Position numbers and translations under genes: made by a program
Assembly: GCF_000743705.1 (NCBI RefSeq)
Contig: NZ_JQEZ01000009.1
Coordinates: 2,035-42,630 of the forward strand
Length of the DNA: 40,596 bases
DNA from: Ruegeria halocynthiae
Lineage (GTDB): Bacteria > Pseudomonadota > Alphaproteobacteria > Rhodobacterales > Rhodobacteraceae
Reading direction: 5' to 3'
The notes under the pieces: generated by a model
Told to the model about the DNA's origin: nothing
The model's input: only the letters and a program-made list of their open reading frames with translations
The model's database searches: none
In this document: positions 26,710 through 33,707 of the stretch, in pieces
Layout of the letters: every line of letters starts with the position of its first letter
Position numbering within the stretch: the stretch's first letter is position 1

Positions 26710-27117
26710 ATGAAAAAGCTCCTTCTTTCCAGTGCAGCGCTGGCTGGGTTGCTGGTTGCAATCCATCACCTCAGCCAGAACACCAAAGTTTTGAGCGCAT
26801 CAGAGGTTGTTGCTGTTGACGGCGACACACTTGGCCATGGCGATGATCGGTATCGACTTGTCGGCTTCGATACGCCTGAGACCTACCGGCCGCAATGTGC
26901 AGCAGAGAAGGTTTTGGGGTTGAAGGCGAAAGGCAGGCTGACAGAGATCATCCAAACAGCGGGCCAAATTGAGTTGGTCATCCAACCAGAACTGGACAAG
27001 CACGATCGTTTTCTGGCGGTCGGACGCGTGGATGGTCAGGACGTCGGGACCATCCTGATTTCCGAAGGTCTCGCCCGACCCTATAGCGGCAGCAAACGCC
27101 AGTCCTGGTGCATCTGA
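26710..27117 (+). CDS. Exported thermonuclease-like (SNase) protein (135 aa)
   Basis: The ATG at 26710 follows GGGAGGGCAGG. The N-terminal hydrophobic segment (residues 3-18) is a signal peptide or anchor. The OB-fold nuclease signatures are present: VDGDTL (Asp37/Asp39), YRLVGFDTPET (Arg49, Asp54, Glu57) and DKHDRFLAVGRV (Arg100), corresponding to the Ca-binding and catalytic residues of staphylococcal nuclease. The C-terminus GTILISEGLARPYSG is also typical. At 135 residues it is near minimal length. Such nucleases are frequent on conjugative plasmids; the role may be DNA processing in the periplasm. About 190 bases before it (26518-26709) hold no supported gene. Confidence 0.85.
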   Translation: MKKLLLSSAALAGLLVAIHHLSQNTKVLSASEVVAVDGDTLGHGDDRYRLVGFDTPETYRPQCAAEKVLGLKAKGRLTEIIQTAGQIELVIQPELDKHDRFLAVGRVDGQDVGTILISEGLARPYSGSKRQSWCI

Positions 27118-27166
27118 TCGGAGAGTAGAATGCAGCAAGAGGAAGAAAACTAGTCGAGCAAAGAAC

Positions 27167-27200
27167 GGTCCTGTCGGTTGCGCCAACAACCGGCAGGACC
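27167..27200. terminator. Strong 14-bp hairpin after the thermonuclease gene
   Basis: The arms 27167-27180 (GGTCCTGTCGGTTG) and 27187-27200 (CAACCGGCAGGACC) pair along 14 bases with one G-T, around a 6-base loop. The next bases are AGAAAAAC, so there is no U-run on the plus strand. It probably marks the 3' end of the thermonuclease transcript, 50 bases after the stop. Confidence 0.5.
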
Positions 27201-27259
27201 AGAAAAACGCCCCAAAGCCATCCGGGGCCTTCCTCAAACATCAAGAGAGGACCGTAACG

Positions 27260-27346
27260 ATGAAGAAACCACCAACCCCTGATGCTGCTCCTAAAAAGGA
27301 CAGCAATTGCACTGGAGTCAATGCCTGTGGCTCCGGGAAGCAATAG
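27260..27346 (+). CDS. Possible 28-codon gene with two cysteines
   Basis: An ATG at 27260 follows GAGAGGA by 8 bases and opens 28 codons: MKKPPTPDAAPKKDSN then CTGVNACGSGKQ, and TAG. The Lys/Pro-rich start and the two-Cys tail are unlike random out-of-frame translation, and the ribosome site is good. No homologue is recalled. It may be a small peptide or simply chance. Confidence 0.35.
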   Translation: MKKPPTPDAAPKKDSNCTGVNACGSGKQ

Positions 27347-27501
27347 CGACATCCGAGCGTTGGCCGGTTGTCCGAATCCTGCGTGCTCAGTGCGCCGGCT
27401 TTACGCCCCATAAGACTTATTATGGTTAAATTATGCTTCAAAAAGCACTTGTTCGGTGTATTTAGTTGAAGATGTCGCGTCTTCGGCAATTACCAAAGAA
27501 T

Positions 27502-28083
27502 TTATTCCATCATGGCTAAAATCGCCCGTGTCAGAGGGTCGTTGTTCGCATGGAAGCTGGCAACCATAGCGCTCATGAACTGATCTGGCTCAATCAGATC
27601 TTCGTTCATTTCAAATCCGGAAATATCCAACAAGATGTTCAGAAGCGTTAGCTGACACCGCCCGTTACCTTCCCGGAATGGATGGACCGCGTTGATTTCA
27701 GCGATGTAGTGTGCAGCACGTGGTGCGAATTCCTCAGGGTCTTCCAGTGAAGTCAGATGATCTTCATTGGCAAGCTGATTAAACAGCGTTGTCATCTGTG
27801 CATCGGTGTATTCCGGATAGCAAAACCAGTTCCCACCTTTGGCGGTTCGAATTTCGCGAGGCAGGCCGGCCCAATCGTAAACGTCCTGAAAAAAGTGATG
27901 GTGGATTCTTTTGTAGTGCCCGTAGTCAAGATCTCCGCCTGGGAGAGCTTCTTCAGACCGGGTCAGAAACATCAACTGTTCAAACTGATCCAGTTCTTCC
28001 TGATCTCTCAGGTTAGCCTTATTCCTAAGAACCTGCGTGCCGGGGTAGCAGAGAGGATCTTCAGTCGCGTCGTACCGACTCAT
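27502..28083 (-). CDS. fic: Fic-family AMPylating toxin (193 aa)
   Basis: The active-site loop HPFREGNGR (residues 134-142) is a perfect Fic motif, with the catalytic His134 and the phosphate-binding and Mg ligands. The flap GNWFCYPEY (84-92) that positions the target segment is also present. The family transfers AMP from ATP to a hydroxyl of a target protein. In short single-domain Fic toxins paired with a small upstream gene the targets are often DNA gyrase and topoisomerase IV. The ATG overlaps the stop of the preceding small gene (TGATG), so the two are coupled. The arrangement matches a Fic toxin-antitoxin module that could stabilise the element. The protein ends normally at EE-less AMME. 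Confidence 0.9.
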   Translation of the reverse strand: MSRYDATEDPLCYPGTQVLRNKANLRDQEELDQFEQLMFLTRSEEALPGGDLDYGHYKRIHHHFFQDVYDWAGLPREIRTAKGGNWFCYPEYTDAQMTTLFNQLANEDHLTSLEDPEEFAPRAAHYIAEINAVHPFREGNGRCQLTLLNILLDISGFEMNEDLIEPDQFMSAMVASFHANNDPLTRAILAMME

Positions 28084-28298
28084 CAGCCTCGCTTTGCGAT
28101 AAATTGTCCAGTGATCGCGGAACGGAGCGCGTCACCCTTCAACCCGCGCTCCTCAAGGCGCGAGATTGCACCCGCCGATTGCGAGTTCAACGACATACCT
28201 TCAACCTGCGCAAACTTCTTCGCTTTATTCTTGCCGAGGGGTTTGGCAATGAACCGGCCAGAGGCTGCAGAGCGCGCTATGGAGCTGTTTTTCTTCAT
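28083..28298 (-). CDS. Small protein upstream of Fic, probable antitoxin (71 aa)
   Basis: It is encoded directly before fic and its TGA overlaps the fic ATG. It is basic. It contains two similar segments: RSAASGRFIAKP (9-20) and RSAITGQFIAKR (59-70). Class I Fic antitoxins block the toxin with an (S/T)xxxE(G/N) helix. Here FAQVEG (29-34) has the Glu-Gly but Phe in place of Ser/Thr, so inhibition by the classical motif is uncertain. The assignment rests on position and size. The ribosome binding site is weak, and a start other than the ATG at 28298 was not seen. Confidence 0.65.
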   Translation of the reverse strand: MKKNSSIARSAASGRFIAKPLGKNKAKKFAQVEGMSLNSQSAGAISRLEERGLKGDALRSAITGQFIAKRG

Positions 28299-28307
28299 GG
28301 CTGAATC

Positions 28308-28630
28308 TTAACATGGCCCGGTTAATAAACGCAAAGGGTACAGTCTTTTGGTGATTTTCTCGTGCTTTAAGAATGCCGCGCCTGCAGTTGGTTCTGCGGC
28401 CCAAGATAACAGACTGGCATCGCGATGCGTATCACGCACAGGCTGATATCTTTGACATGCCCCGGACCCGAGCAGGCCTTCAAAAAGATAGGTGCGGCCC
28501 GCGACCAGGGCAGTGTGGACTGGCAACATATTGCCTGATCTCCGATCAAAACGCGGTTACGCGCGCCAGAGGCACGTGAGTCCCGTATAAGTAGAGTTCC
28601 ATCCAACGTCCCCATCTATGGGGCTAACCA
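28308..28630. other. Region without a supported gene
   Basis: Short open frames exist on both strands, but none has a convincing start site, domain or composition. It may contain the promoter of the minus-strand antitoxin-fic pair near 28299-28360 and the remains of lost genes. Confidence 0.5.
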
Positions 28631-28825
28631 ATGTCCGACCGTCTTACATTTGCCTATCCAGTTCGAGAGGGTTTCGTTGAAACCGACGAGACCACCCAGA
28701 TCGTGTGGCAAGAGCATCTGTGGAATACAGGCACAACAACGCGGTGTTGGTTCGTGGACCCGACATCGATCTGCCCCACGCACATCAAGGAACGCGACGT
28801 ATCGCTAAATCGCACCGATCAGTAG
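28631..28825 (+). CDS. Doubtful small ORF (64 aa)
   Basis: ATG at 28631 is preceded by GGGG at a plausible distance. The product (MSDRLTFAYPVREGFVETDE...) has no recognised domain or signal. Its end overlaps the end of the opposite-strand secreted gene by 7 bases. It may be the remnant of a longer gene or not coding at all. Confidence 0.3.
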   Translation: MSDRLTFAYPVREGFVETDETTQIVWQEHLWNTGTTTRCWFVDPTSICPTHIKERDVSLNRTDQ

Positions 28826-29397
28826 TGAACCCAATCGGTGAAGTCCAATGCGCCTTCATAGTCACTGTATTCCATCATGACAGCGCGGCTGGAATACGAC
28901 CAAACCCCACTGGACCTAGGCGTTGGAATCCTCTGCCTGTTTTCGGATGTGAACGATCGCGGCCAGGGCCTGTTTGCGCCGGAAACACGAACAACGTCGC
29001 GGCAGTTCTGGTTTTTATGATTGCAGGATTCGACGGACCAGTCCCATTGGCGTGGCTCGTCCTTGCGCGTGTAAGACCTCCCACTCCACCAAAGAACGCG
29101 GGTCCGCCGCAGCCAGTTGTAGTCCGGGGATGAGATGTCCAGGGCCTCGGTGCCACCCGGTCCACCCTGTGAAACAGGCACCGCCGCGTAGGTGCAGACG
29201 CCAAACGGCGGCAGGCTGGGCCAAGGTGTGATCCGCCGGATCATCTCGGCATACGCGGCGGAACACACAGCGCTGGAGGGAAAGCCCCCCGCCATACAGA
29301 GCATGATGGCGCAATCCATGTCATAAGCGCGTGCACTCTGGCCCCCAACCGACACACTAATGGCGAGAACGGCAGATGCAAGATATGTGCGTTTCAT
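28819..29397 (-). CDS. Secreted protein with DCAIxLCxAGG motif, copy 2 (192 aa)
   Basis: The start at the ATG ending at 29397 has GGAGG 5 bases upstream. The signal peptide is residues 1-24 (KRTYLASAVLAISVSVGGQSARA). The mature N-terminus YDMDCAIMLCMAGGFPSSAVCSAAYAEMIRRITPWPSLPPFGVC aligns almost without gaps with copy 1 at 25199-25957. The C-terminal half, with YNWLRRTRVLWWSGRSYTRK and a final YSDYEGALDFTDWVHY, also corresponds (copy 1: VWHVRHYSYRV ... WSDIFGRYDYELVPY). It lacks copy 1's middle insertion. The function is unknown. It precedes the T4SS genes in divergent orientation, so this copy is likely the one tied to the secretion system. Confidence 0.8.
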   Translation of the reverse strand: MKRTYLASAVLAISVSVGGQSARAYDMDCAIMLCMAGGFPSSAVCSAAYAEMIRRITPWPSLPPFGVCTYAAVPVSQGGPGGTEALDISSPDYNWLRRTRVLWWSGRSYTRKDEPRQWDWSVESCNHKNQNCRDVVRVSGANRPWPRSFTSENRQRIPTPRSSGVWSYSSRAVMMEYSDYEGALDFTDWVHY

Positions 29398-29506
29398 GAG
29401 GACCTCCATCATCTGGTTCGGCCAGTTTCCGCCGAAATAGCATTACGTGCAATGTGTCATATTGCAAAGCAGTGGCTTTGCGCGCAATCCTGCTGATTGT
29501 AAGAAG

Positions 29507-29526
29507 GGCTCCCAGAGGGGGAGTCC
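29507..29526 (+). promoter_or_regulatory. Stem-loop covering the ribosome binding site, copy 2
   Basis: GGCTCCC (29507-29513) pairs with GGGAG-T-CC (29519-29526) with one bulged T, around the loop AGAGG. It ends two bases before the TTG start at 29529. Placement, loop size and upstream TGTAAGAAG match the hairpin at 26115-26135, while several paired bases differ in a compensatory way. Confidence 0.55.
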
Positions 29527-29528
29527 AT

Positions 29529-29885
29529 TTGCCGATAGCCAGAGATCAGATTTTGATTACAATTGATGGGGTAAAAGACCTCATCGGGTCTGGAGTCGAC
29601 TTCCGCTGTCGGTATGAGCTTGTCGAGTTCACGGACGATGGGAAGCCCCGCTACCAATGTGTCTATCTGCGTGAGGGAGAACCTGAGGCCATTCTGGTCT
29701 CAACCCGGTTCGGCCCCTATGGCCCTGATGCGCGGCTGTTCAACCTCTGGCCGGGTCTCTTCAAGCACCACCGTGAATTTGGCGATGGTCGCCTTTTGTG
29801 TTTTGACCACGATTACAATATTGCCTTCGACCCTTCCGGCGGAGGCAATGATCTTCGCACGAAACGGAAGCGTCAGGACAACTGA
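29529..29885 (+). CDS. Conserved hypothetical protein of duplicated pair, copy 2 (118 aa)
   Basis: The start is taken as TTG at 29529 because it aligns exactly with the ATG of the paralogue at 26137: in both, the start is followed by CCG and sits two bases after an equivalent hairpin. The conserved core is DLIGSGVDFRCRYELVEFTDDGKPRYQCVYLREGE then LFNLWPGLFKHHREFGDG. There is no signal peptide. The last 101 bases overlap, in another frame, the proposed start of the transglycosylase gene at 29785. The function is unknown. Its position as first gene before virB1-virB10 suggests it is transcribed with the T4SS operon. Confidence 0.75.
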   Translation: MPIARDQILITIDGVKDLIGSGVDFRCRYELVEFTDDGKPRYQCVYLREGEPEAILVSTRFGPYGPDARLFNLWPGLFKHHREFGDGRLLCFDHDYNIAFDPSGGGNDLRTKRKRQDN

Positions 29886-30561
29886 CGGCTGGACGTTTCA
29901 CGGGCAAGTCCGGGATACCGAGCGTACACCTGATAACCAGCGCAAATCTGCAATCGCATCTGCCGATGTTCTGACCGCGATCCAGTCCACCGCGAAACGT
30001 CACGAACGCAACCGGGCCATTATTGAGGCGGGTCTTTCTTCTGCTGACTGGCAAGCCCTGTTTCAGGCATTGGTTGAGGCCGAAAGCGCTTACCGCCCAC
30101 ATGCCCTCAGCCCCAAAGGTGCCTACGGGCTGGGTCAACTCATGCCCGCCACGGCCCGCGCACTCGGCGTCGACAGGACGGATGTAGCCCAGAACCTCGA
30201 CGGATCAGCACGATACCTGTTGGCCCAGCTCGCAAGGTTCAAGGACATCGACAAGGCCCTGGCCGCCTATAACGCGGGCCCGCATCGCATCCTAGAATAC
30301 AGCGGAATTCCACCTTTCCCGGAAACCCGCACCTATATCGCGCGCGTGCACCAGATCCGGACGCGCCTGATGAACACGGCAGCTCAGGACAGGACCCGCA
30401 GGGACGCGCGCGCAGACACGCGCTCTGCCATTGCACCTGAGCTGAAACCGGTCGGTTCACCTCGACCCACTCACATCATGGAACGGAAATCACGCTCGAT
30501 GGCTGCAATGCAGATCGAGACCCTCGTGATTTCGAACGCTGCAGAGGTGAACCGGCCATAA
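29785..30561 (+). CDS. virB1: VirB1-like lytic transglycosylase (258 aa)
   Basis: This SLT-family muramidase opens peptidoglycan for assembly of the secretion channel. The domain covers about residues 85-200: the catalytic Glu100 in VEAESAYRP, then GAYGLGQLMPATARALGV, NLDGSARYL and ALAAYNAGPHRI. The start at 29785 gives MVAFCVLTTITILPSTLPAEA, a convincing Sec signal, but it overlaps the previous gene by 101 bases and its ribosome site is weak. The alternative ATG at 29848 has GGAGG very close and would leave no signal, which is hard to reconcile with a periplasmic enzyme. The C-terminal 40 residues after the domain are basic and not conserved in an obvious way. virB2 follows after 18 bases. 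Confidence 0.85.
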   Translation: MVAFCVLTTITILPSTLPAEAMIFARNGSVRTTDGWTFHGQVRDTERTPDNQRKSAIASADVLTAIQSTAKRHERNRAIIEAGLSSADWQALFQALVEAESAYRPHALSPKGAYGLGQLMPATARALGVDRTDVAQNLDGSARYLLAQLARFKDIDKALAAYNAGPHRILEYSGIPPFPETRTYIARVHQIRTRLMNTAAQDRTRRDARADTRSAIAPELKPVGSPRPTHIMERKSRSMAAMQIETLVISNAAEVNRP

Positions 30562-30579
30562 TCTAACCGAGGGAGACCC

Positions 30580-30861
30580 ATGCACAGACGACCCTCAAAA
30601 TATCTGCCCTTTGTTGCCACGGCCCTCTCATTATGGGCCGCCCCGGTACTCGCGCAGGACCTCTCTCCCATTCAATCCATGCTGGAAACCGTCGAAGCCG
30701 CCCTGACCGGTCCGATCGGCATTGCGGTGGCAACGCTGGCCGTCATCGGGACCGGGTTCATGTGCATGATGGGGCGGCTGAACTGGGGCTGGTTTGCATC
30801 CGTGGTGATCGGGATCGTGCTGATCTTCTCCGCCGGAACAATCGTGGCGGGGTTTACGTGA
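30580..30861 (+). CDS. virB2: VirB2 pilin, TrbC/VirB2 family (93 aa)
   Basis: GAGGGAG precedes the ATG at 30580. The signal peptide (1-25, ending PVLAQ) is followed by a short mature pilin with two hydrophobic helices (about 47-65, TGPIGIAVATLAVIGTGFMCM, and 72-91, FASVVIGIVLIFSAGTIVA) and a small polar loop. This is the standard VirB2 layout for the conjugative pilus subunit. The stop overlaps the virB3 GTG start by four bases (GTGA). Confidence 0.92.
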   Translation: MHRRPSKYLPFVATALSLWAAPVLAQDLSPIQSMLETVEAALTGPIGIAVATLAVIGTGFMCMMGRLNWGWFASVVIGIVLIFSAGTIVAGFT

Positions 30862-31154
30862 AACAGGAACCCCATGACATGATGCGATCCCCCCTCTTTC
30901 TTGGTCTTGCCCGCCCCCCAAAATATCTCGGGCTTCCGGTCGGGTACCTGGTGATGCTGTCCCTTTGCGTCGTTCTCCCCTTCATCTGGACCAAGTCGCT
31001 CATCTTCTTTCTCGCCGGTGCACTCGCCTATCCGGTTTTGTGGTTTGTCGCGGACAAGGAACCGCATATCTTCGAGGTTCTGCGGGTTTCATATGGTGCC
31101 GTGCGTGGCACACGCAACCGGGCGTTTCATGGCGGAGACAGCTATGGCGTTTGA
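30858..31154 (+). CDS. virB3: VirB3 inner-membrane T4SS protein (98 aa)
   Basis: The body reads RSPLFLGLARPPKYLGLPVGYLVMLSLCVVLPF, then a second hydrophobic segment IFFLAGALAYPVLWFVA and an EPHIFEVLRV tail, which is the VirB3 pattern. I prefer the GTG at 30858 because it overlaps the virB2 stop as GTGA, with GGGG upstream. ATG codons at 30879 and 30882 are possible alternatives giving 90-91 residues. VirB3 sits in the inner membrane with VirB4. Confidence 0.88.
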   Translation: MKQEPHDMMRSPLFLGLARPPKYLGLPVGYLVMLSLCVVLPFIWTKSLIFFLAGALAYPVLWFVADKEPHIFEVLRVSYGAVRGTRNRAFHGGDSYGV

Positions 31155-33525
31155 CGGGCTGCGATACGCCAAACTGAGCGCCGCCCTGCTAGAGACCAGC
31201 GGTTCTGCGTTGGCGCGCGAAAGCTATCTCTCAGAGCATCTGCCATATGTTTCCTTTGCCAAACCGGATGTGATGATCCTGCGCGAGGGTGATCTGATGG
31301 CAACCCTGCGCCTGGAGGGCCTGGCCGCTGCAACAACCCCGGACGGTGACCTTGATGCCATGAAACGTGCCGTGGCCGCCGTTATTGCCCAGACAGGCAA
31401 TCTCTTTGGGTTTTATGTGCATCGCATCTTTGTGCCGCAGGACTTGTCGCTCAGACCGATCCGCGGCGACAGTTTCGCCGCTGAGATCGACCGCCAATGG
31501 CAGGCGCATGTCACCAGCCTCACCTGCAAGAAACCCCAGCTTTATCTCAGCATACTAAGGCGACCCGAATTGGGCGCACGGGTGCCCCTGTTGAGTGCAG
31601 TCGCCAAACGCACCTGGATGAAAGATCGCGATGTACGCGCCTGCGAGTTGGATGAGGTCACCAGTTTCTTTGAAACCGCACTGGCCGCAGCCAAACCGGT
31701 GCGCCTCAACAATTCCACGGGCGAGTGGCTGGGCTATCTCGGAGCGTTGCTCACGGGCCAGTTTGCGCCCCTCGCGAAACCGCAACCCCCCCTTCCCCTC
31801 GCTTATGCACTGGGCACCTGCCGCACCACGTTTGAAGGCAACACCGCTAGGATTATCTGCGGTACAACTGGTCAGGTGCGGTATGGCGCGCTGTTCAGCA
31901 TCAAAAGCTACCCGGCCCTGACGGATGTGAACCTGTTTGACAGCCTCGATCTGCCGCTTGATGTGATCCTGACCAATTCCTTCTCTCCCATTCCCACGAA
32001 TATCATGGGGGAACGCATTCAACGCATCATCCGACAGATGCGGGCGGCTGATGATGCGGCCATCTCCCTGCGTGAGCAATTGCTGGAGGCCGCTGATGAT
32101 CAGGAAGCCGGACGCATTGCCTTTGGAGATCATCATCTGTCGATCGCGGTCTACGCACCGGATCAGGCGTCGCTGGAAAATGCTGCCGCAGAGATCAAAC
32201 GCCTCGGTCAAGACATAATGGCCGTGATCGTGCGCGAGAATATGACGCTGAAGGCGACCTATTTTGCGCAAGCGCCCGGTAATTTTGCATACCGCGCCCG
32301 AAAAACACCCATCTCCACGATCAATTTCGCAGATTTCTCGGCGTTGCATGGATGTGTCGAAGGCCGCTCCGACACAGAGATACCCTGGGGCAGTCCACTG
32401 ACGGTGTTCCCCACGTCCGGATCCTCCGGCTATAGTTTCAACTTTCACGAACCGGGGGTGCCGGAGCGCGAACCAACGGTAGGCCACACGCTCATGCTTG
32501 GTCGGACCGGCAGCGGCAAGACGCTCCTATCTGCCTTCCTTGCAGCACAGGCCCAACGGATTGGCGCACGCCTGTTCTTTTTCGACAAAGACCAGGGCCT
32601 GGAAATGGCGGTACGGGCCCTTGGCGGGTGCTACAACACGATCCTGGCTGGCATCCCCACCGGCCTGAACCCGCTGCAAACGGAAACCGACAAACGCGGG
32701 CAGGCCTGGCTCACCGATTGGCTGGCCACGCTCCTGTCGCGGGGCGGAGATCTTTCCGGAGAACAATCGCGCCAGATCCAGAGCGCGGTGTCTCAGAACG
32801 CCAGAGCCGGCGCATCGCTACAACGCTTTGGGTCGTTTCAGACGCTGTTTCAGGCGCTTGATGATGAGGGCGAGTTGCAGGCAAGGGTTGGCGAATGGGC
32901 TCCCGGCGGACGGTTTGGCTGGGTCTTTGATGAGCCGGGTGATGGCGACGCACTGGACATGGACGGCGATGTCACAGGTTTTGACATGACCGAAATCCTC
33001 GACATGTCGACCGAGCGCATGGCGGTGCTCTCGTACATCCTGCGCCGGATCGAACGGATCGTGGAAGATCGGCGCCCGACCGTGATCGTGTTAGATGAGG
33101 CCTGGAAGCTGCTCGATGATGCCTATTTTGCGGCCCGGCTGGAAAACTGGCTCGTCACCATGCGCAAGATGAACTGCGTCGTTGTGATGCTGACGCAATA
33201 TCCCAGCCAGCTACGCGCGGCGCGGGTTGGCAAGATCATCGTTGAAACCGTGCCCACACAAATCCTGTTTCCCAATGATCGCGCTACACCCACCGATTAT
33301 GACTTGCTGCGCGTGAACGAAAAAGAAGCTGCCCTGCTGACCCAACCCAGTACCGGGCAACGTATCGCGCTGGTGCGCTCGGCGGGCGACAGCGTGTTTG
33401 TGGATGTTGATCTCTCCGCGCTTGGACCTTTGCTGCCGATCCTGGGCGGCGGTCGTTCAGGTGCGGCGCAGGTCGGAACAGACTGGCGCGCCACGCCAGA
33501 GTTCTGGAGGCAGACATGCGGCTGA
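31144..33525 (+). CDS. virB4: VirB4 T4SS ATPase (793 aa)
   Basis: The start at 31144 has GGAG 7 bases upstream and overlaps virB3 by 11 bases. The N-terminal 400 residues match the CagE/TrbE/VirB domain, with NFHEPGVPEREPTVGHTLMLG leading into Walker A GRTGSGKT (about 452-459). Walker B VIVLDEAWKLL is near 646. The conserved downstream blocks VTMRKMNCVVVMLTQYPSQL and ETVPTQILFPN are present. It energises pilus assembly and substrate passage at the inner membrane. The length is normal and no lesion is seen. Confidence 0.95.
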   Translation: MAFDGLRYAKLSAALLETSGSALARESYLSEHLPYVSFAKPDVMILREGDLMATLRLEGLAAATTPDGDLDAMKRAVAAVIAQTGNLFGFYVHRIFVPQDLSLRPIRGDSFAAEIDRQWQAHVTSLTCKKPQLYLSILRRPELGARVPLLSAVAKRTWMKDRDVRACELDEVTSFFETALAAAKPVRLNNSTGEWLGYLGALLTGQFAPLAKPQPPLPLAYALGTCRTTFEGNTARIICGTTGQVRYGALFSIKSYPALTDVNLFDSLDLPLDVILTNSFSPIPTNIMGERIQRIIRQMRAADDAAISLREQLLEAADDQEAGRIAFGDHHLSIAVYAPDQASLENAAAEIKRLGQDIMAVIVRENMTLKATYFAQAPGNFAYRARKTPISTINFADFSALHGCVEGRSDTEIPWGSPLTVFPTSGSSGYSFNFHEPGVPEREPTVGHTLMLGRTGSGKTLLSAFLAAQAQRIGARLFFFDKDQGLEMAVRALGGCYNTILAGIPTGLNPLQTETDKRGQAWLTDWLATLLSRGGDLSGEQSRQIQSAVSQNARAGASLQRFGSFQTLFQALDDEGELQARVGEWAPGGRFGWVFDEPGDGDALDMDGDVTGFDMTEILDMSTERMAVLSYILRRIERIVEDRRPTVIVLDEAWKLLDDAYFAARLENWLVTMRKMNCVVVMLTQYPSQLRAARVGKIIVETVPTQILFPNDRATPTDYDLLRVNEKEAALLTQPSTGQRIALVRSAGDSVFVDVDLSALGPLLPILGGGRSGAAQVGTDWRATPEFWRQTCG

Positions 33526-33707
33526 TACCCCCCCTACTCTTGCTGATCACACCCCTGAGCGCCTGTGAGAAATACACCGACGCAACCTCGCCCTGTTTTG
33601 GCAGTGACGGCAAACCTGCCGTCACGCGTGCCAGCAGCGCGGCCCTGCCCTTTGCTGCTTCCACCACAAAAGACTGCAGCTTCGAAGACATCGGAGCACC
33701 CAAATGA
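33516..33707 (+). CDS. Small lipoprotein, VirB7-like position (63 aa)
   Basis: It overlaps the end of virB4 by 10 bases with GGAGG before its ATG. The signal LIPPLLLLITPLSAC has a good lipobox (LSAC, Cys17). The mature part is about 46 residues with two further cysteines (SPCFGS and KDCSFED). It overlaps the next start by ATGA. VirB7 lipoproteins are short and stabilise VirB9 at the outer membrane, normally encoded later in the operon. The position here and the lack of recognisable homology make this a functional guess. It could also be an entry-exclusion lipoprotein. Confidence 0.75.
   Translation: MRLIPPLLLLITPLSACEKYTDATSPCFGSDGKPAVTRASSAALPFAASTTKDCSFEDIGAPK

Noticed and set aside
27241..27489. 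Minus-strand frame of 82 codons downstream of fic
   Set aside because: No start signal, and it is antisense to a better-supported small plus-strand ORF.
28308..28615. Two overlapping minus-strand frames and one plus-strand frame of 68-82 codons
   Set aside because: No ribosome site, domain or sensible composition; the region is treated as non-coding.
31555..32487. Antisense frame of 310 codons opposite virB4
   Set aside because: virB4 is intact and well conserved; the antisense frame follows from its codon bias.
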